DNA of 64,000 nucleotides from Tyzzerella sp. (GCA_017410145.1 JAFQRJ010000023.1:1-64000); one strand, 5' to 3'; shown: positions 7,553 through 17,798, numbered from the stretch's first letter. Made by a program: numbers and translations. Notes: generated by a model not told the origin, from the sequence alone.

Positions 7553-10500
7553 ATGAAAAGTAAAAAACGGACACTCGTTGGAAAAAGATGCTTGGCTGTG
7601 TTACTTGCACTGAGTCTTACTTGTGCAGGAGTTGTCATCAATCAAGCAGAAGAGGCAAATGCAGAAGAAACAACTGCTACGGTTTCGGATGGGAGATTTT
7701 ATTCGATAAATACAGAGCCATTACAGTGGCAGTATGATTCGACAAACTATTGGAAATCATCCCGATTAGGAAATGGATATATTAATAAAACTACGACATT
7801 TTCACCGGGTAAAAAGTATGCTGTAGCACTTACTTTTACTGCACCGGAGAAGGCGACAATTAAACCTACATCTGGTGGATATTCTATACAGGCATATAGG
7901 ATAAATGCAGTGAGTGAATCACACAAGGATGACGGAATAAGACTTGCGGTGTATTTAAATGATACAAAAATATGGCCAGAGGATTCCATGTGGAGCGATA
8001 TGATTACTGATACTTATTCTGCTGATACAGTAAATCGGTGTACCCTCCCAGAAATAACAATGGAAAAAGGAGATAAATTACGTTGGATTGTAGAAAACGG
8101 TGGTTCGGGAAATAATAGCTGGGACGCACTTTATCTGAATGCAGCTGGACAGTATGTTGGTGAAGGTGGAACTTTACCATATGTAAGTTTTACAAATGAA
8201 CTAAACTATGGTGATGAAGCATCAGGAAATATAACCTTAGCTGAACAATATCCAAATGTTACATTATCAGAAACATTGGGCGCATGTAAAAAAAGTGACC
8301 TGATATCGCAAGAATCTGTTTTAATCACAGAGAATACATTGACTGGAACAACGTTCACAGAACATCAGGATAATCCATTTAAAACAGCGAAAGGTTTTAG
8401 ACAAGAAATTCTGACTTATGAGGCAACTGTAAAGTTCCCGGCTGATTTTACAGGTGCAGGTGGCACCGTTATCGGAAATCGCGGTTGGGGAGGTGATACT
8501 TATAGTTTAGATATAAACGAGAGTGGAAATGTTAGTTTATATTTGAATGATATTAATACATCCGGTGGCTCGTATACATATACCTTTGCAGATACAAATG
8601 TTTATACAGGTAAATGGGTGCATATAGCGGTAGTAAGGGATAAAGCAAACAAAACAGTAACCTGCTATATTGACGGAAGGCAAGCAGGAGTTATAACAGC
8701 AGATAATGCCGCTTTAAATATTATTTCTCTCAAAGTGGAATGTGTCGGTGGTGACTTAACAGAAGAAAACACACATTGTTTCCAAGGCAGTATCTATGAT
8801 GTGTTACTGTATTCTGATATGCGAACTGACAGAGAAATTCTATTAGATGTTGGCAAGGTGGATGAAGATAATGAGCATTTGATTGCACATTACAATTTTG
8901 ATGATGTTACTTCCGAAACAACAACAATTCCGGATCAAAATGGAAAAGAGGCGCCTTCTAACTATCCGATATATAAATGGTGGTCAAATGAAGCACCGGC
9001 ACTTAAGGATTATGCGTATTCGTTCGCTGTTGTCGGTGATACACAGACAGTGAATTGGAAGTACAAGGAGGAAATGAATAAAATTTACGATTATATTTGT
9101 GATAACGTAAAAACACAGAATATTAAATTCGTATTTGGTTTGGGTGATATAACGGAGCATGATACCACAACCGGATATGAAGATGAATGGCAAAGGGGAT
9201 ATGAACAGATTCACAGAATGGATGGCCTGGTGGCTTATAATCTAAATCGAGGAAATCATGACCAGGCTGGATTTGCCACCTATTTCCCATACTCTGATTA
9301 CGAGGATGTTTTAGATGGCTCTTATGGTCAAAAAGTGACGAACAGTTTTCAGACATTGACAGTTGAAGGAATTGATTATCTCATATTCAGTCTGGATTAT
9401 AGCGCAGAAGACGCTGTGTTGAACTGGGCATCGGATATTATTGCATCACTTCCTAACCATAATGTCATCATTACAACACATGCTTATCTGGACGGCAATG
9501 GAAATCGCTGGACAACAACCATGAGTGGTGTTTCAAATGAAGGACAAGAAGTTTGGGATAAATTAATTTCACAGCATTCCAATATTAGCCTTGTACTTTG
9601 CGGACATACCTCTGGAGTTGATATTATCAGAAGAGAAGATCCAGGTGTAAATGGAAATACGGTCACTCAGATGATGATTAATCCGCAAGAGATAGATGCT
9701 TATACAGACGGCGGCGCAGGAATGGTAGCGATGTTCTATTTTTCAGAAGATGGAAAAAATGTTCAAGTGAGATACTATTCTACCATTCGAGAGCAATATT
9801 TCTTGGACAATACACAATTTGAATTTGATTTAAATGTAGTAGAAGATGCAGAGACGACACCTTTCCTTATGGATGTGGAAGCATTACAGTGGCAGTATGA
9901 TTCAACAGACAATTGGAAATCATCAAGATTAGGAAATGGATACATTACAATCAATAATTATACAAGACTTTCACCAGGAAAGCATTACGCAGCTGCAGTT
10001 ACCTTTACTGCACCTGAGGATGCGATTACTAGTTTTAAAATACAAGTATATAGAACCAATGCAGTAAGTGAGAGCCACAACGATGATGGAGTGAGACTTG
10101 CAGTGTATTTGAATGATGAAAAAATATGGCCGATGAATGCAATGTGGAGTGACATGATTACAGATACTACCGTAAGAACAATTACTCTTCCAGAAATCTC
10201 TATGAAAGATGGGGATAAATTACGATTTGTTGTGGATAATGGAGGTGCACTGAACAATAATTGGGATTTGTGTTGGTTGAATCCGTATGGAACATATAGA
10301 AGTGAAAGCGGAAATTTAAGTTATTTTAATTTAACCAATGACCTTGTTTATGGTAATAAAGATGCAGGGAACGTGACATTAGGTCAGCATTATCCTAGTT
10401 CAAATTTGCAAGAGCCACTGGCAAGTTGCAAGATAAGTGATGTGATATCCTATGAATCTATTCTTGTTTCAGATTTGAGAAACCACGGAGATGCCAATGC

Positions 10501-10684
10501 GGATAACCATGTAAATGTCAAAGACTTGGTTCGTACACTTCGTTATCTTGAAGACAACACTGTAGAGATTGAGTCTTATGGAGCGGATGTGTATACAGAC
10601 AACTATGAAGCATTAGGTACAGTTACAGAGACAGATACAGAGTATTTGCGAAAATATTTAATAGGTTCTTATAAATTCAATTAA
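7553..10684 (+). CDS. Secreted multidomain metallophosphoesterase: repeat domain, LamG, phosphoesterase, repeat domain, dockerin
   Basis: The 1,043-residue product has a signal peptide ending near residue 37. In order it carries: an unrecognised beta-rich domain (about 49-265); a LamG/concanavalin-like domain (about 283-440, with GKWVHIAVVRD and TCYIDGRQAG); a calcineurin-like metallophosphoesterase (about 487-755); a second copy of the unrecognised domain (about 771-965); and a dockerin-like C-terminus (from about 977, calcium loop GDANADNHVNVKDL). The phosphoesterase shows the metal-site blocks VVGDTQ, GLGDITE, RGNHD, ITTHAY and CGHTSGVD. ATG at 7,553 is chosen because AAAGGAGG precedes it; an upstream GTG at 7,529 is in frame but adds a non-signal-like extension. 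It probably removes phosphate groups from an extracellular glycan or host molecule, with the dockerin docking to a cohesin. Confidence 0.8.
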   Translation: MKSKKRTLVGKRCLAVLLALSLTCAGVVINQAEEANAEETTATVSDGRFYSINTEPLQWQYDSTNYWKSSRLGNGYINKTTTFSPGKKYAVALTFTAPEKATIKPTSGGYSIQAYRINAVSESHKDDGIRLAVYLNDTKIWPEDSMWSDMITDTYSADTVNRCTLPEITMEKGDKLRWIVENGGSGNNSWDALYLNAAGQYVGEGGTLPYVSFTNELNYGDEASGNITLAEQYPNVTLSETLGACKKSDLISQESVLITENTLTGTTFTEHQDNPFKTAKGFRQEILTYEATVKFPADFTGAGGTVIGNRGWGGDTYSLDINESGNVSLYLNDINTSGGSYTYTFADTNVYTGKWVHIAVVRDKANKTVTCYIDGRQAGVITADNAALNIISLKVECVGGDLTEENTHCFQGSIYDVLLYSDMRTDREILLDVGKVDEDNEHLIAHYNFDDVTSETTTIPDQNGKEAPSNYPIYKWWSNEAPALKDYAYSFAVVGDTQTVNWKYKEEMNKIYDYICDNVKTQNIKFVFGLGDITEHDTTTGYEDEWQRGYEQIHRMDGLVAYNLNRGNHDQAGFATYFPYSDYEDVLDGSYGQKVTNSFQTLTVEGIDYLIFSLDYSAEDAVLNWASDIIASLPNHNVIITTHAYLDGNGNRWTTTMSGVSNEGQEVWDKLISQHSNISLVLCGHTSGVDIIRREDPGVNGNTVTQMMINPQEIDAYTDGGAGMVAMFYFSEDGKNVQVRYYSTIREQYFLDNTQFEFDLNVVEDAETTPFLMDVEALQWQYDSTDNWKSSRLGNGYITINNYTRLSPGKHYAAAVTFTAPEDAITSFKIQVYRTNAVSESHNDDGVRLAVYLNDEKIWPMNAMWSDMITDTTVRTITLPEISMKDGDKLRFVVDNGGALNNNWDLCWLNPYGTYRSESGNLSYFNLTNDLVYGNKDAGNVTLGQHYPSSNLQEPLASCKISDVISYESILVSDLRNHGDANADNHVNVKDLVRTLRYLEDNTVEIESYGADVYTDNYEALGTVTETDTEYLRKYLIGSYKFN

Positions 10685-10700
10685 AAGGAGACGATAGACG

Positions 10701-12341
10701 ATGAAAAAAATAAGATTAACAGCTTTATTTCTTGTAGTTGTTATGTTGTGCGGTTGTCTTGCGGGATGCGGCGGCAAAACTGCAAAAACTGGAATCGAGT
10801 ATGATTATACAGAAACAGAAGAAACCATAGAATACACATTTTTTGCAAGTGGATTTAACAATTATCCGGACCAGCATGATGCAGTTTTAAAATTTTTAGA
10901 AGAGAAATTTAATATCAAGATTAATCTTGTCGGAGCAACCGCTGATAATTGGCAGCAACGATTGGCAGCGCTGATTGCAGATAATAAAACACCGGATTTG
11001 TTCTTCTCTTTGCCAGACACATCTACATTTACAGATTTCATTAAGAAAGAGGTAATTGTGGACTTGAATGCGTATATTGAACACGGTGGAGATGAACTCA
11101 GCACACTTTCAGCAGTATTGGCTGCAGAGCCTTTTGGCGACAACATAAAAATCAACGATAAGAACTACTTTGTTCCTTATGTGGTAGGTTCATCAGGTCA
11201 CATATTAATGGTAAGAAAAGACTGGATGAAACAATGGAATTCGGCACCGGCTTCAGAAGGCGGCAGAGGTCTAAGCGGAGATGATGTTTATAAGCAGCCG
11301 ACAACATTATCAGAATTTACATCCATGGTTACTTATTTCCATACTGCGAATTTAAGTGGTGGAAATATTACATACGGAATGGCAATGAATCCATATTTTG
11401 ACTTCTACAGAGATATGATGGGAACATTTGGTATTGAACCGGACTTTTATATTGATAAAGATGGAAATTATCAATACTCTGTGTTTGATGAAAAGTACGA
11501 AGACTTCATCAAATGGTTCCAGGATGGTGACGGAACATATATCTACGATGGTGCGTATGCAATGACAGAAGCCGAAATGATTCAAGCATTTATCGACGGA
11601 AAAACAGGTGTCATCTTGTCAAATGGAGATACCTTGATAGACGGACTTATAGGTTCTATAGAGAATATGCATTCTGACTGGAACATGAATGAGGTTATTA
11701 CACTTATACAACTTCCGGACAGTGATGATGGCAGTCATACAGGCGGCTTCATGAATTTCAACTACTATTGGGGTGGCTGGGCAATGTCAGCAGATGCGAA
11801 AGAACCAATGCGTCTTGTAAGATTTCTTGACTATATTTTGAGTGAAGAAGGTCAGAAACTCATGACTTACGGAATGAAGGATGTTCACTATACAGAAAGT
11901 GAAGATGGTGTGATTACTCCTGATTACGATGCGCGTAACAATGATGGCGGATTTAGTGTATGGCTAAGTAAGGGTAATAAAGCAGAAGGATATTTGTTAG
12001 GAAGATATTCTGTCGGTTCCGCTTTTATTGCTTGTCCATTTAAGGTGGAGAATGGAAAGATTGTAGAGAATTATCCACTCGATACTTCCGGTTATCCGAC
12101 GTTCCAGAAACTTTCTAGAGAACTTTGTGCAGACGATCCGACTTATAGTGGATTAAGAACACTTATCGCGGATCCGGAAGTAAACAAATATAAAGCAAAG
12201 ATTTTAGATGCAATCGAGCAGTATACGATTAGCCGAATTTCAGGAACAAGTAAAGAAGAAGCAATGGAACTTCTTGAAAACACCATGACAAGTAACAGAG
12301 CAGATGATGTGTTGGAGTATCTCAATGAAAACAATAAATAA
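10701..12341 (+). CDS. Extracellular sugar-binding lipoprotein of the LplA type
   Basis: The 546-residue product has a lipoprotein signal with lipobox LAGC (Cys23), so it is anchored on the outer face of the membrane. Its length and style, with an early NIKINLVGATADNWQQRL segment and later VRFLDYILSEEGQKLMTYG, fit the large LplA-type solute-binding proteins of the cluster-1 carbohydrate ABC importers. It supplies substrate to the two permeases at 3,927 and 4,835, from which it is separated by four genes. A ribosome site (AAAGGAGACG) lies before the ATG. The bound ligand is not predictable, but LplA-type proteins generally take oligosaccharides or glycan fragments. Confidence 0.88.
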   Translation: MKKIRLTALFLVVVMLCGCLAGCGGKTAKTGIEYDYTETEETIEYTFFASGFNNYPDQHDAVLKFLEEKFNIKINLVGATADNWQQRLAALIADNKTPDLFFSLPDTSTFTDFIKKEVIVDLNAYIEHGGDELSTLSAVLAAEPFGDNIKINDKNYFVPYVVGSSGHILMVRKDWMKQWNSAPASEGGRGLSGDDVYKQPTTLSEFTSMVTYFHTANLSGGNITYGMAMNPYFDFYRDMMGTFGIEPDFYIDKDGNYQYSVFDEKYEDFIKWFQDGDGTYIYDGAYAMTEAEMIQAFIDGKTGVILSNGDTLIDGLIGSIENMHSDWNMNEVITLIQLPDSDDGSHTGGFMNFNYYWGGWAMSADAKEPMRLVRFLDYILSEEGQKLMTYGMKDVHYTESEDGVITPDYDARNNDGGFSVWLSKGNKAEGYLLGRYSVGSAFIACPFKVENGKIVENYPLDTSGYPTFQKLSRELCADDPTYSGLRTLIADPEVNKYKAKILDAIEQYTISRISGTSKEEAMELLENTMTSNRADDVLEYLNENNK

Positions 12342-12353
12342 GGAGTTGCAAAA

Positions 12354-14243
12354 ATGTTCAAACAAGCTAGTTGGATATGGAAAAAGGAATGCACAGGTGA
12401 AGATACTTATATCGCTTTTTACGAGACGATTTACGAAAGCAGTGCAGATATCAAAATCTCCTGCGATGGCAGTTATGCTTTATACGTAAATGACAAATTG
12501 CAGCACATCGGGCAGTACTCCGATTATCCATTTTATAAAGTATACGATGAGTTTTCTCTTTCCGGTCTTACGGAAGGAGAAAACCATATCAAGATTGTTG
12601 TATGGCATCCCGGACGGGGAACACTGAATTATTATCAAGGTACACCGGGGATTATCTATGAGATAACTGCAAACGGAGAAATCGTTTCCTGTTCTTCAAC
12701 AGATACAATGTGTGCGGAGGAAGAAGGCTTTGTTCAGAGCAACGCAAAGAATATTACATGGCAGTTGGGATTTACCCATAAGTTCGACATGGCAAGGAAG
12801 AAAAACCAAGTGGAATCGGCTGAGTTAGTTTCAAAAACGATGGATTTGATAAAACGACCGATTAAAATGTTGGAGTTTACGCACACTTGTCATGCAGATG
12901 AAATTGATAAAGAGAAACACATCTATGATTTGGGCAGAGAAACAGCAGGCTTCTTACATCTCAAAGCAGAGGTGGAAACAGGAAAGATTCTTCGGGTTGC
13001 ATACAGCGAACATCTGGTGGATGGAGATATGCCGTTTCCGAAAGAGAACGATTTTGCAGAACATGATTTTTATCTGGAATTTATCGGATCAGGAGAGATG
13101 TGCGAGGTGCTTCTTCCATTTCGGATGTTGGCGGGAAGATATTTAAAATGTATCTGCGAGGGCGATTTTAAGATAGAATTCCTCGGCATACAAGAAGTAT
13201 ATTATCCAGTAATAGAAAAGCCTTTTGTATGTGACAACCCAAAAAGAGAACATATTTATGAGATTGCAAAACGGACACTTCATCTTTGTATGCATCAGCA
13301 TTATGAAGATTGTCCGTGGCGTGAACAGGGATATTATTCATTAGATGGGGCATTGGAAATGATGTACGGATATTACGCATTTGAGGGGTTTGAATATCAG
13401 AGAGCAGCACTTACTCTCATGGCAGCCGGTATCCGTGAAGATGGAATGTTTCCGATGTGTGCACCAAGCTCCGTAAATATGGTTATTCCTTCCTTCTCGT
13501 TGTTTTTTACAATTGCAGTGGCAGATTATTATCGGTTTTCAGGGGACATTACATTACTGGAAGAAGTTTTTGAGAAGATACAGAGAAATATGAAGACACA
13601 TATTGAAAATTCAGAAGACGGACTGGCAAAATGTTTTTATGATGACAGTAATATATATTGGAATTTTTACGAGTGGACAGACGGATTAGCAGGTGGTAGT
13701 GCAGGTCAATATAAAATAGATGCTGCACTGAATACCTTGTTTTCACTCGCGTTACAATCGGCTTCTCAAATCGCATCTGTATTAGGTGAAGCAACGCAGG
13801 CAGCATATTATGCGGAGTTACAGAAAGCGTTGAATCAAAAAATCAATGAAAGATTCTACGACGAAAAGCAAGGCATATATGTCACGTTTGAAAAATCAGG
13901 GCAAATACATCAGCTTGTCAATGCATGGGCAATTCTTGCGGGAGTTGCAACAGTGGAAAAGGCGAAGGTGATTTGTGAAAAGTTGGTTTCAGATTCAAAC
14001 ATGGTTGATACGTGCCTTAGTACGACAGCATTTGTTTATGATGCATTGATAAAGGTAGATAAAGAGAAATATCGAGAATTTATTCTTGAAGATATTGACA
14101 AAAATTATGGAGAAATGTTAGAACAGGATGCTACAAGCTTTTGGGAAACCATTGATGGGCCAAAGGCATTTGAAGGAGCAGGGAGTCTCTGCCATGGCTG
14201 GAGTGCTATGCCGGTAAAATATTATAAAGTTTTACTTCCTTGA
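12354..14243 (+). CDS. GH78-like alpha-L-rhamnosidase, probably cytoplasmic
   Basis: This 629-residue protein has the order of bacterial GH78 enzymes: an N-terminal beta-sandwich (SYALYVNDKLQHIG near residue 45), further beta-domains, then an (alpha/alpha)6 barrel. The barrel begins with the diagnostic block EDCPWREQGYYSLDGALEM near residue 317 and contains FYEWTDGLAGG and a C-terminal SLCHGWSAMP. In characterised family members, acidic residues in such blocks act in hydrolysis with inversion. There is no signal peptide, so it acts on imported material. AAGGAG lies nine bases before the ATG. The gene follows the binding protein by 12 bases and precedes the GH4 gene, which suggests stepwise breakdown of an imported rhamnose-containing or similar oligosaccharide. 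Substrate identity is inferred from family only. Confidence 0.75.
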   Translation: MFKQASWIWKKECTGEDTYIAFYETIYESSADIKISCDGSYALYVNDKLQHIGQYSDYPFYKVYDEFSLSGLTEGENHIKIVVWHPGRGTLNYYQGTPGIIYEITANGEIVSCSSTDTMCAEEEGFVQSNAKNITWQLGFTHKFDMARKKNQVESAELVSKTMDLIKRPIKMLEFTHTCHADEIDKEKHIYDLGRETAGFLHLKAEVETGKILRVAYSEHLVDGDMPFPKENDFAEHDFYLEFIGSGEMCEVLLPFRMLAGRYLKCICEGDFKIEFLGIQEVYYPVIEKPFVCDNPKREHIYEIAKRTLHLCMHQHYEDCPWREQGYYSLDGALEMMYGYYAFEGFEYQRAALTLMAAGIREDGMFPMCAPSSVNMVIPSFSLFFTIAVADYYRFSGDITLLEEVFEKIQRNMKTHIENSEDGLAKCFYDDSNIYWNFYEWTDGLAGGSAGQYKIDAALNTLFSLALQSASQIASVLGEATQAAYYAELQKALNQKINERFYDEKQGIYVTFEKSGQIHQLVNAWAILAGVATVEKAKVICEKLVSDSNMVDTCLSTTAFVYDALIKVDKEKYREFILEDIDKNYGEMLEQDATSFWETIDGPKAFEGAGSLCHGWSAMPVKYYKVLLP

Positions 14244-14329
14244 GAACGGAGGATGTGACAACTTTGGATATGTGCGAGTGGGAGGAACAAGAAATATTAA
14301 TATTTTAAATGACAACAAGGAGAAAAAGG

Positions 14330-15643
14330 ATGAAAATAGTATTTTTAGGTGCTGGAAGCACCGTATTTGTAAAAAATGTTGTAGGTGACTGTATTTTTAC
14401 TCCGGAAATCGGAGAATTTGAGGTTGCGCTGTTTGATATTGATTTAAAACGTCTGGAAGAATCAAGAAGGATGCTGGAGCATCTTAACAAGAAATACAAT
14501 GGAAAAGCGGTGATACATACTTACACAAATCGAAAAGAATGTTTAAAGAATGCAGACTTTATTGTTAATGCTATACAGGTAGGCGGATATGACCCATGTA
14601 CGATTACCGATTTTGAGGTGCCAAATAAGCATGGTTTACGCCAGACAATTGGAGATACGCTTGGTATCGGCGGTATTTTTCGGGCATTAAGAACATTGCC
14701 GGTTCTTGATAGTTTTGCAGAAGATATTATGGAAGTATGTCCGAATGCGCTCTTTTTAAATTATGTAAATCCGATGGCTATATTGACTGGATATATGCAA
14801 CGGTTTACACCGGTAAAAACAATTGGATTATGTCATAGTGTTCAAGTGTGTGTACCAATGCTTTTAGACACTTTGGGAATGAGCGAGGAGTATCAGAATA
14901 ACTGCAAATATGACATTGCGGGTATTAATCATCAGGCGTGGCTCTTATCATTAACAGATATGCAGGGAAACGACCTTTATCCAGAGGTAAAACGTCGTTC
15001 ATTGAGTGGAGAGTATGCTGAAAAGATGGGATGGGATTTAGTTCGACATGATTTGATGCACCGATTCGGATATTATGTAACAGAATCCAGCGTACATTCA
15101 GCAGAGTATTTCCCGTATTATATTAAGGATAAATACCCTGAACTTCTGGAGAAATATAAAATCAATTTAGATGAATATCCAAGACGCTGTAGATTGCAAA
15201 TCAATGAATGGAATGAATTACGAGATAAATTAGTAGAAAAAGGTGAAGTAGAACATACAAAGAGTGTGGAATACTCGTCAGGTATTATCAAGTCTATTTT
15301 GACAAATACGCCTTACAAAATCAATGCCAATGTGATCAATCATGGTTTGATTACCAATTTACCGGACAATGCTTGTGTAGAGGTTCCTTGTCTGGTGGAT
15401 GCGACAGGAATCCATCCTTGTCAGGTGGGAGCATTGCCGGAACAGCTTGCAGCATTGAACCATACAAACATAAACGTACAGCTTCTTACAATCGAAGCAT
15501 ATCGTTCCAAGAAAAAAGAGGACTTGTATCGTGCGGCATATCTTGACCCACATACATCCGCAGAGCTTTCTATGGATGCAATCAAGGCTCTTTGTGATGA
15601 TTTGATTGAAGCACACGGAGAATGGCTACCTAAATTTAATTAA
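14330..15643 (+). CDS. GH4 family NAD-dependent glycosidase, alpha-galactosidase-like
   Basis: The 437-residue protein is a family 4 glycoside hydrolase. These enzymes use NAD and a divalent metal, usually manganese, and cleave by oxidation at C3 and elimination. The Rossmann loop GAGST is at residues 7-11, NYVNPMAI lies near 144-151, and the metal-site motif reads CHSV (168-171), the version typical of alpha-galactosidases (other members have CHEV, CHGx or CNVP). QTIGDTLGIGGIFRALRT near residue 105 is also MelA-like. The start at 14,330 is set by AAGGAG 8 bases upstream; an in-frame ATG at 14,309 is less likely. The 86 bases before it contain no gene. No signal peptide, so a cytoplasmic role on imported sugar is expected. 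A galacturonide or related substrate cannot be excluded. Confidence 0.85.
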   Translation: MKIVFLGAGSTVFVKNVVGDCIFTPEIGEFEVALFDIDLKRLEESRRMLEHLNKKYNGKAVIHTYTNRKECLKNADFIVNAIQVGGYDPCTITDFEVPNKHGLRQTIGDTLGIGGIFRALRTLPVLDSFAEDIMEVCPNALFLNYVNPMAILTGYMQRFTPVKTIGLCHSVQVCVPMLLDTLGMSEEYQNNCKYDIAGINHQAWLLSLTDMQGNDLYPEVKRRSLSGEYAEKMGWDLVRHDLMHRFGYYVTESSVHSAEYFPYYIKDKYPELLEKYKINLDEYPRRCRLQINEWNELRDKLVEKGEVEHTKSVEYSSGIIKSILTNTPYKINANVINHGLITNLPDNACVEVPCLVDATGIHPCQVGALPEQLAALNHTNINVQLLTIEAYRSKKKEDLYRAAYLDPHTSAELSMDAIKALCDDLIEAHGEWLPKFN

Positions 15644-15665
15644 GTTTAATTTTGGAGGAAATGTT

Positions 15666-17798
15666 ATGAAACGTAAGAAATACTTATCCTTTATATTAGT
15701 CTTATGCCTTACATTTTCAGGAGTAATAGGAGTAAATGCTCAACCAGCAAATAATGATAGCACATATTACCTGCTGGACACAGAAACATTACAATGGAAT
15801 TATAATAGTAATACATTGTGGCAATCAAAAAAAATGAGTGATGGATATGTTGGAGTGTGGAATGAGATGGATTTGTGCCCGGGTGCGAATTATGCGGTAT
15901 CGGTAACCTTGACTGCACCGGAACGGGCGACAATTGCTCCTACAAGTGCTGATACTTCCGTTACTGTGTTCAGAAGAAATGCAGTTAGTGCTGAGAATAA
16001 GGATGACGGTGTAAGAATCGCTGTGTTCCATAATGATAAAAAGATTTATCCTACAGATTCCACATGGGCGGCAGTTGGTGAAACTTATGACAACCGAACA
16101 GAATTTACATTACCAGAAATTACCATGGAAAAAGGTGATAAACTTCGTTACATTATTGATAGTGGTGGTGTAGGAAATTGCTCTTGGGATAGTGTTTATC
16201 TGAATGCAGAAGGTATTTATATAGATGAGAGTGGTGCCGAGACTGAATATATCAGTTTTTCGCAAGGACTCGCGTATACGGATGCGGCTTCTGGAGAAGA
16301 GTATTCTGAAATAGGTGAATATACAAAAAGTCAATTGATTTCGTATGAGTGTGTTTCTGTAAGAGAAGGTTCTCCGAAAACTAATCTAAAGAATAATACG
16401 GCAAGGGTTATGCTTTATGAGGATCCATTAAGCTGGGGTACAATTAACGATTCTTATTACTGGTGTGGTGCAACTACAGCAAATGATACGTATCTTTATT
16501 ATGATCATAATGCCAACGGTGATTTTCTGACACCTGGAAACACATCATCTGTGGCTGTTGTTTTTACAGCGCCATCAGATGGAACAATTGATAATTCGTT
16601 TGGACTCGGTAGTTTTTACCGTACGTTCAATGCAAATGAGCCCAACGATGGCACCACAGATGGAGCTCGACTGACAATCATTAAAAATGACACGGTTATT
16701 TTCCCGCAAGAAGGATATTGGAGCACGGCACCTCAGGAAGGAAAAGAGGGTGTAAAACCACAGAATATTACCTTTAATTCCATGAAGGTAAAAAAAGGCG
16801 ATAAGATATACTATATCGTAGATAATGGTGGCAACAATAACAATGGCTTTGACGGAGTAAGAATGCTGGATTGGGGATTCTTGTGGAAGGATCAGGCAAA
16901 CCCTTCAGGCGTTTGGTTTGGTTTTGGAGAAAATTACTACAATGCCGAAACAGCCAATGAGCCATCTAGCATTGCGGGATATAAAAAGAAAGATGTTTTG
17001 TCTTATTTGTATACAACTGTTGAAGAATTGACGCCTGTAGGCGCTGCACAGGAATTAAATGCATTGGATGTTGAACCAATTGCAGAGGACCTGTTTACAC
17101 CACTGGAATGGAAAGCGGAAAGTGGCGAAAAAGGAGAATTTAGAATTACAGGTGACCCACATATCCTGGTAAGTGAATTTTATGTACAACCTTCTCAAAG
17201 TTACATGCTTGGTATTAAGTGGACAGCAGAGCAGACAGGGCGAGTGGATATCTCCAAGTCCTATATTCAAAATTGGTTATATAACAGCGAATATGCCACA
17301 AGTAACGGCGTGAGATATAAAGTGATTTTAAATAATAAAAAACAGATATTACCGGATGCCACCGGTGGCGAATGGATTATGACAGAACAGACTGAAAAAT
17401 CCTTCCTTAACGTAGCTCCTTTTGCAGTGAAGGCAGGAGATGAAGTGCTGGTAATTATAGATTGTAATAAACAGATTGATTATGACACTATGACAGCTCA
17501 GATGCTTTTTGATTTTGCAGCAGATGGCGCAGATCACACAAAACGTTATAACAACATAAAATCTATGTACGATACAGAATCAGCCTTTTCCTATTATGGT
17601 ATTGAAATTGAACTTTCCTCTGATAGATACTTTGGAGGAAACGTAACAGAACTTACGTCGCTTAGCATGGATGCAGATGCCGGTATAGGTCTGCTTGGTG
17701 TCTGGATAGGAGTAGGTGTCAGCCTTCTGGTTGTAGCAGGTGGCGCGGTTGGTGTTATCTTTTATATTAAAAAACGTAAAAAGGAGGTAGCTTCGTGA
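15666..17798 (+). CDS. Surface protein B: three copies of the unrecognised beta-domain and a C-terminal membrane anchor
   Basis: The 710-residue product has a signal peptide (cleavage near residue 26, VNAQ) and three consecutive domains. B1 (about 30-240) is close to both copies in the phosphoesterase at 7,553: LQWNYNS, DDGVRIAVFHND, TLPEITMEKGDKLRYI and a closing SQLISYE. B2 (about 244-457) and B3 (about 470-650) are more diverged but keep the TAP, DG(A/V)R, GDK(I/V) and D-x-GG/N positions. A transmembrane helix at about 673-700 is followed by KKRKKE; there is no xPxTG motif, so it is a membrane-anchored protein rather than a sortase substrate. ATG at 15,666 follows TTGGAGGAAA; the upstream in-frame start would spoil the signal peptide. 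A glycan-capturing role is inferred from context. Confidence 0.7.
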   Translation: MKRKKYLSFILVLCLTFSGVIGVNAQPANNDSTYYLLDTETLQWNYNSNTLWQSKKMSDGYVGVWNEMDLCPGANYAVSVTLTAPERATIAPTSADTSVTVFRRNAVSAENKDDGVRIAVFHNDKKIYPTDSTWAAVGETYDNRTEFTLPEITMEKGDKLRYIIDSGGVGNCSWDSVYLNAEGIYIDESGAETEYISFSQGLAYTDAASGEEYSEIGEYTKSQLISYECVSVREGSPKTNLKNNTARVMLYEDPLSWGTINDSYYWCGATTANDTYLYYDHNANGDFLTPGNTSSVAVVFTAPSDGTIDNSFGLGSFYRTFNANEPNDGTTDGARLTIIKNDTVIFPQEGYWSTAPQEGKEGVKPQNITFNSMKVKKGDKIYYIVDNGGNNNNGFDGVRMLDWGFLWKDQANPSGVWFGFGENYYNAETANEPSSIAGYKKKDVLSYLYTTVEELTPVGAAQELNALDVEPIAEDLFTPLEWKAESGEKGEFRITGDPHILVSEFYVQPSQSYMLGIKWTAEQTGRVDISKSYIQNWLYNSEYATSNGVRYKVILNNKKQILPDATGGEWIMTEQTEKSFLNVAPFAVKAGDEVLVIIDCNKQIDYDTMTAQMLFDFAADGADHTKRYNNIKSMYDTESAFSYYGIEIELSSDRYFGGNVTELTSLSMDADAGIGLLGVWIGVGVSLLVVAGGAVGVIFYIKKRKKEVAS

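Noticed and set aside
7529..7553. GTG start for the large phosphoesterase gene
   Set aside because: It would add eight residues (MKLKEEII) before a good signal peptide and has no ribosome site, while ATG 7,553 has AAAGGAGG at the right distance.
14244..14329. Small gene between the rhamnosidase-like and GH4 genes
   Set aside because: GGAGG is present, but the following ATG is stopped at once and a GTG frame gives only 17 residues of unremarkable sequence.
15666..17798. Sortase signal in surface protein B
   Set aside because: No xPxTG-type motif occurs before its C-terminal helix; only the paralogue C has SPKTGD.
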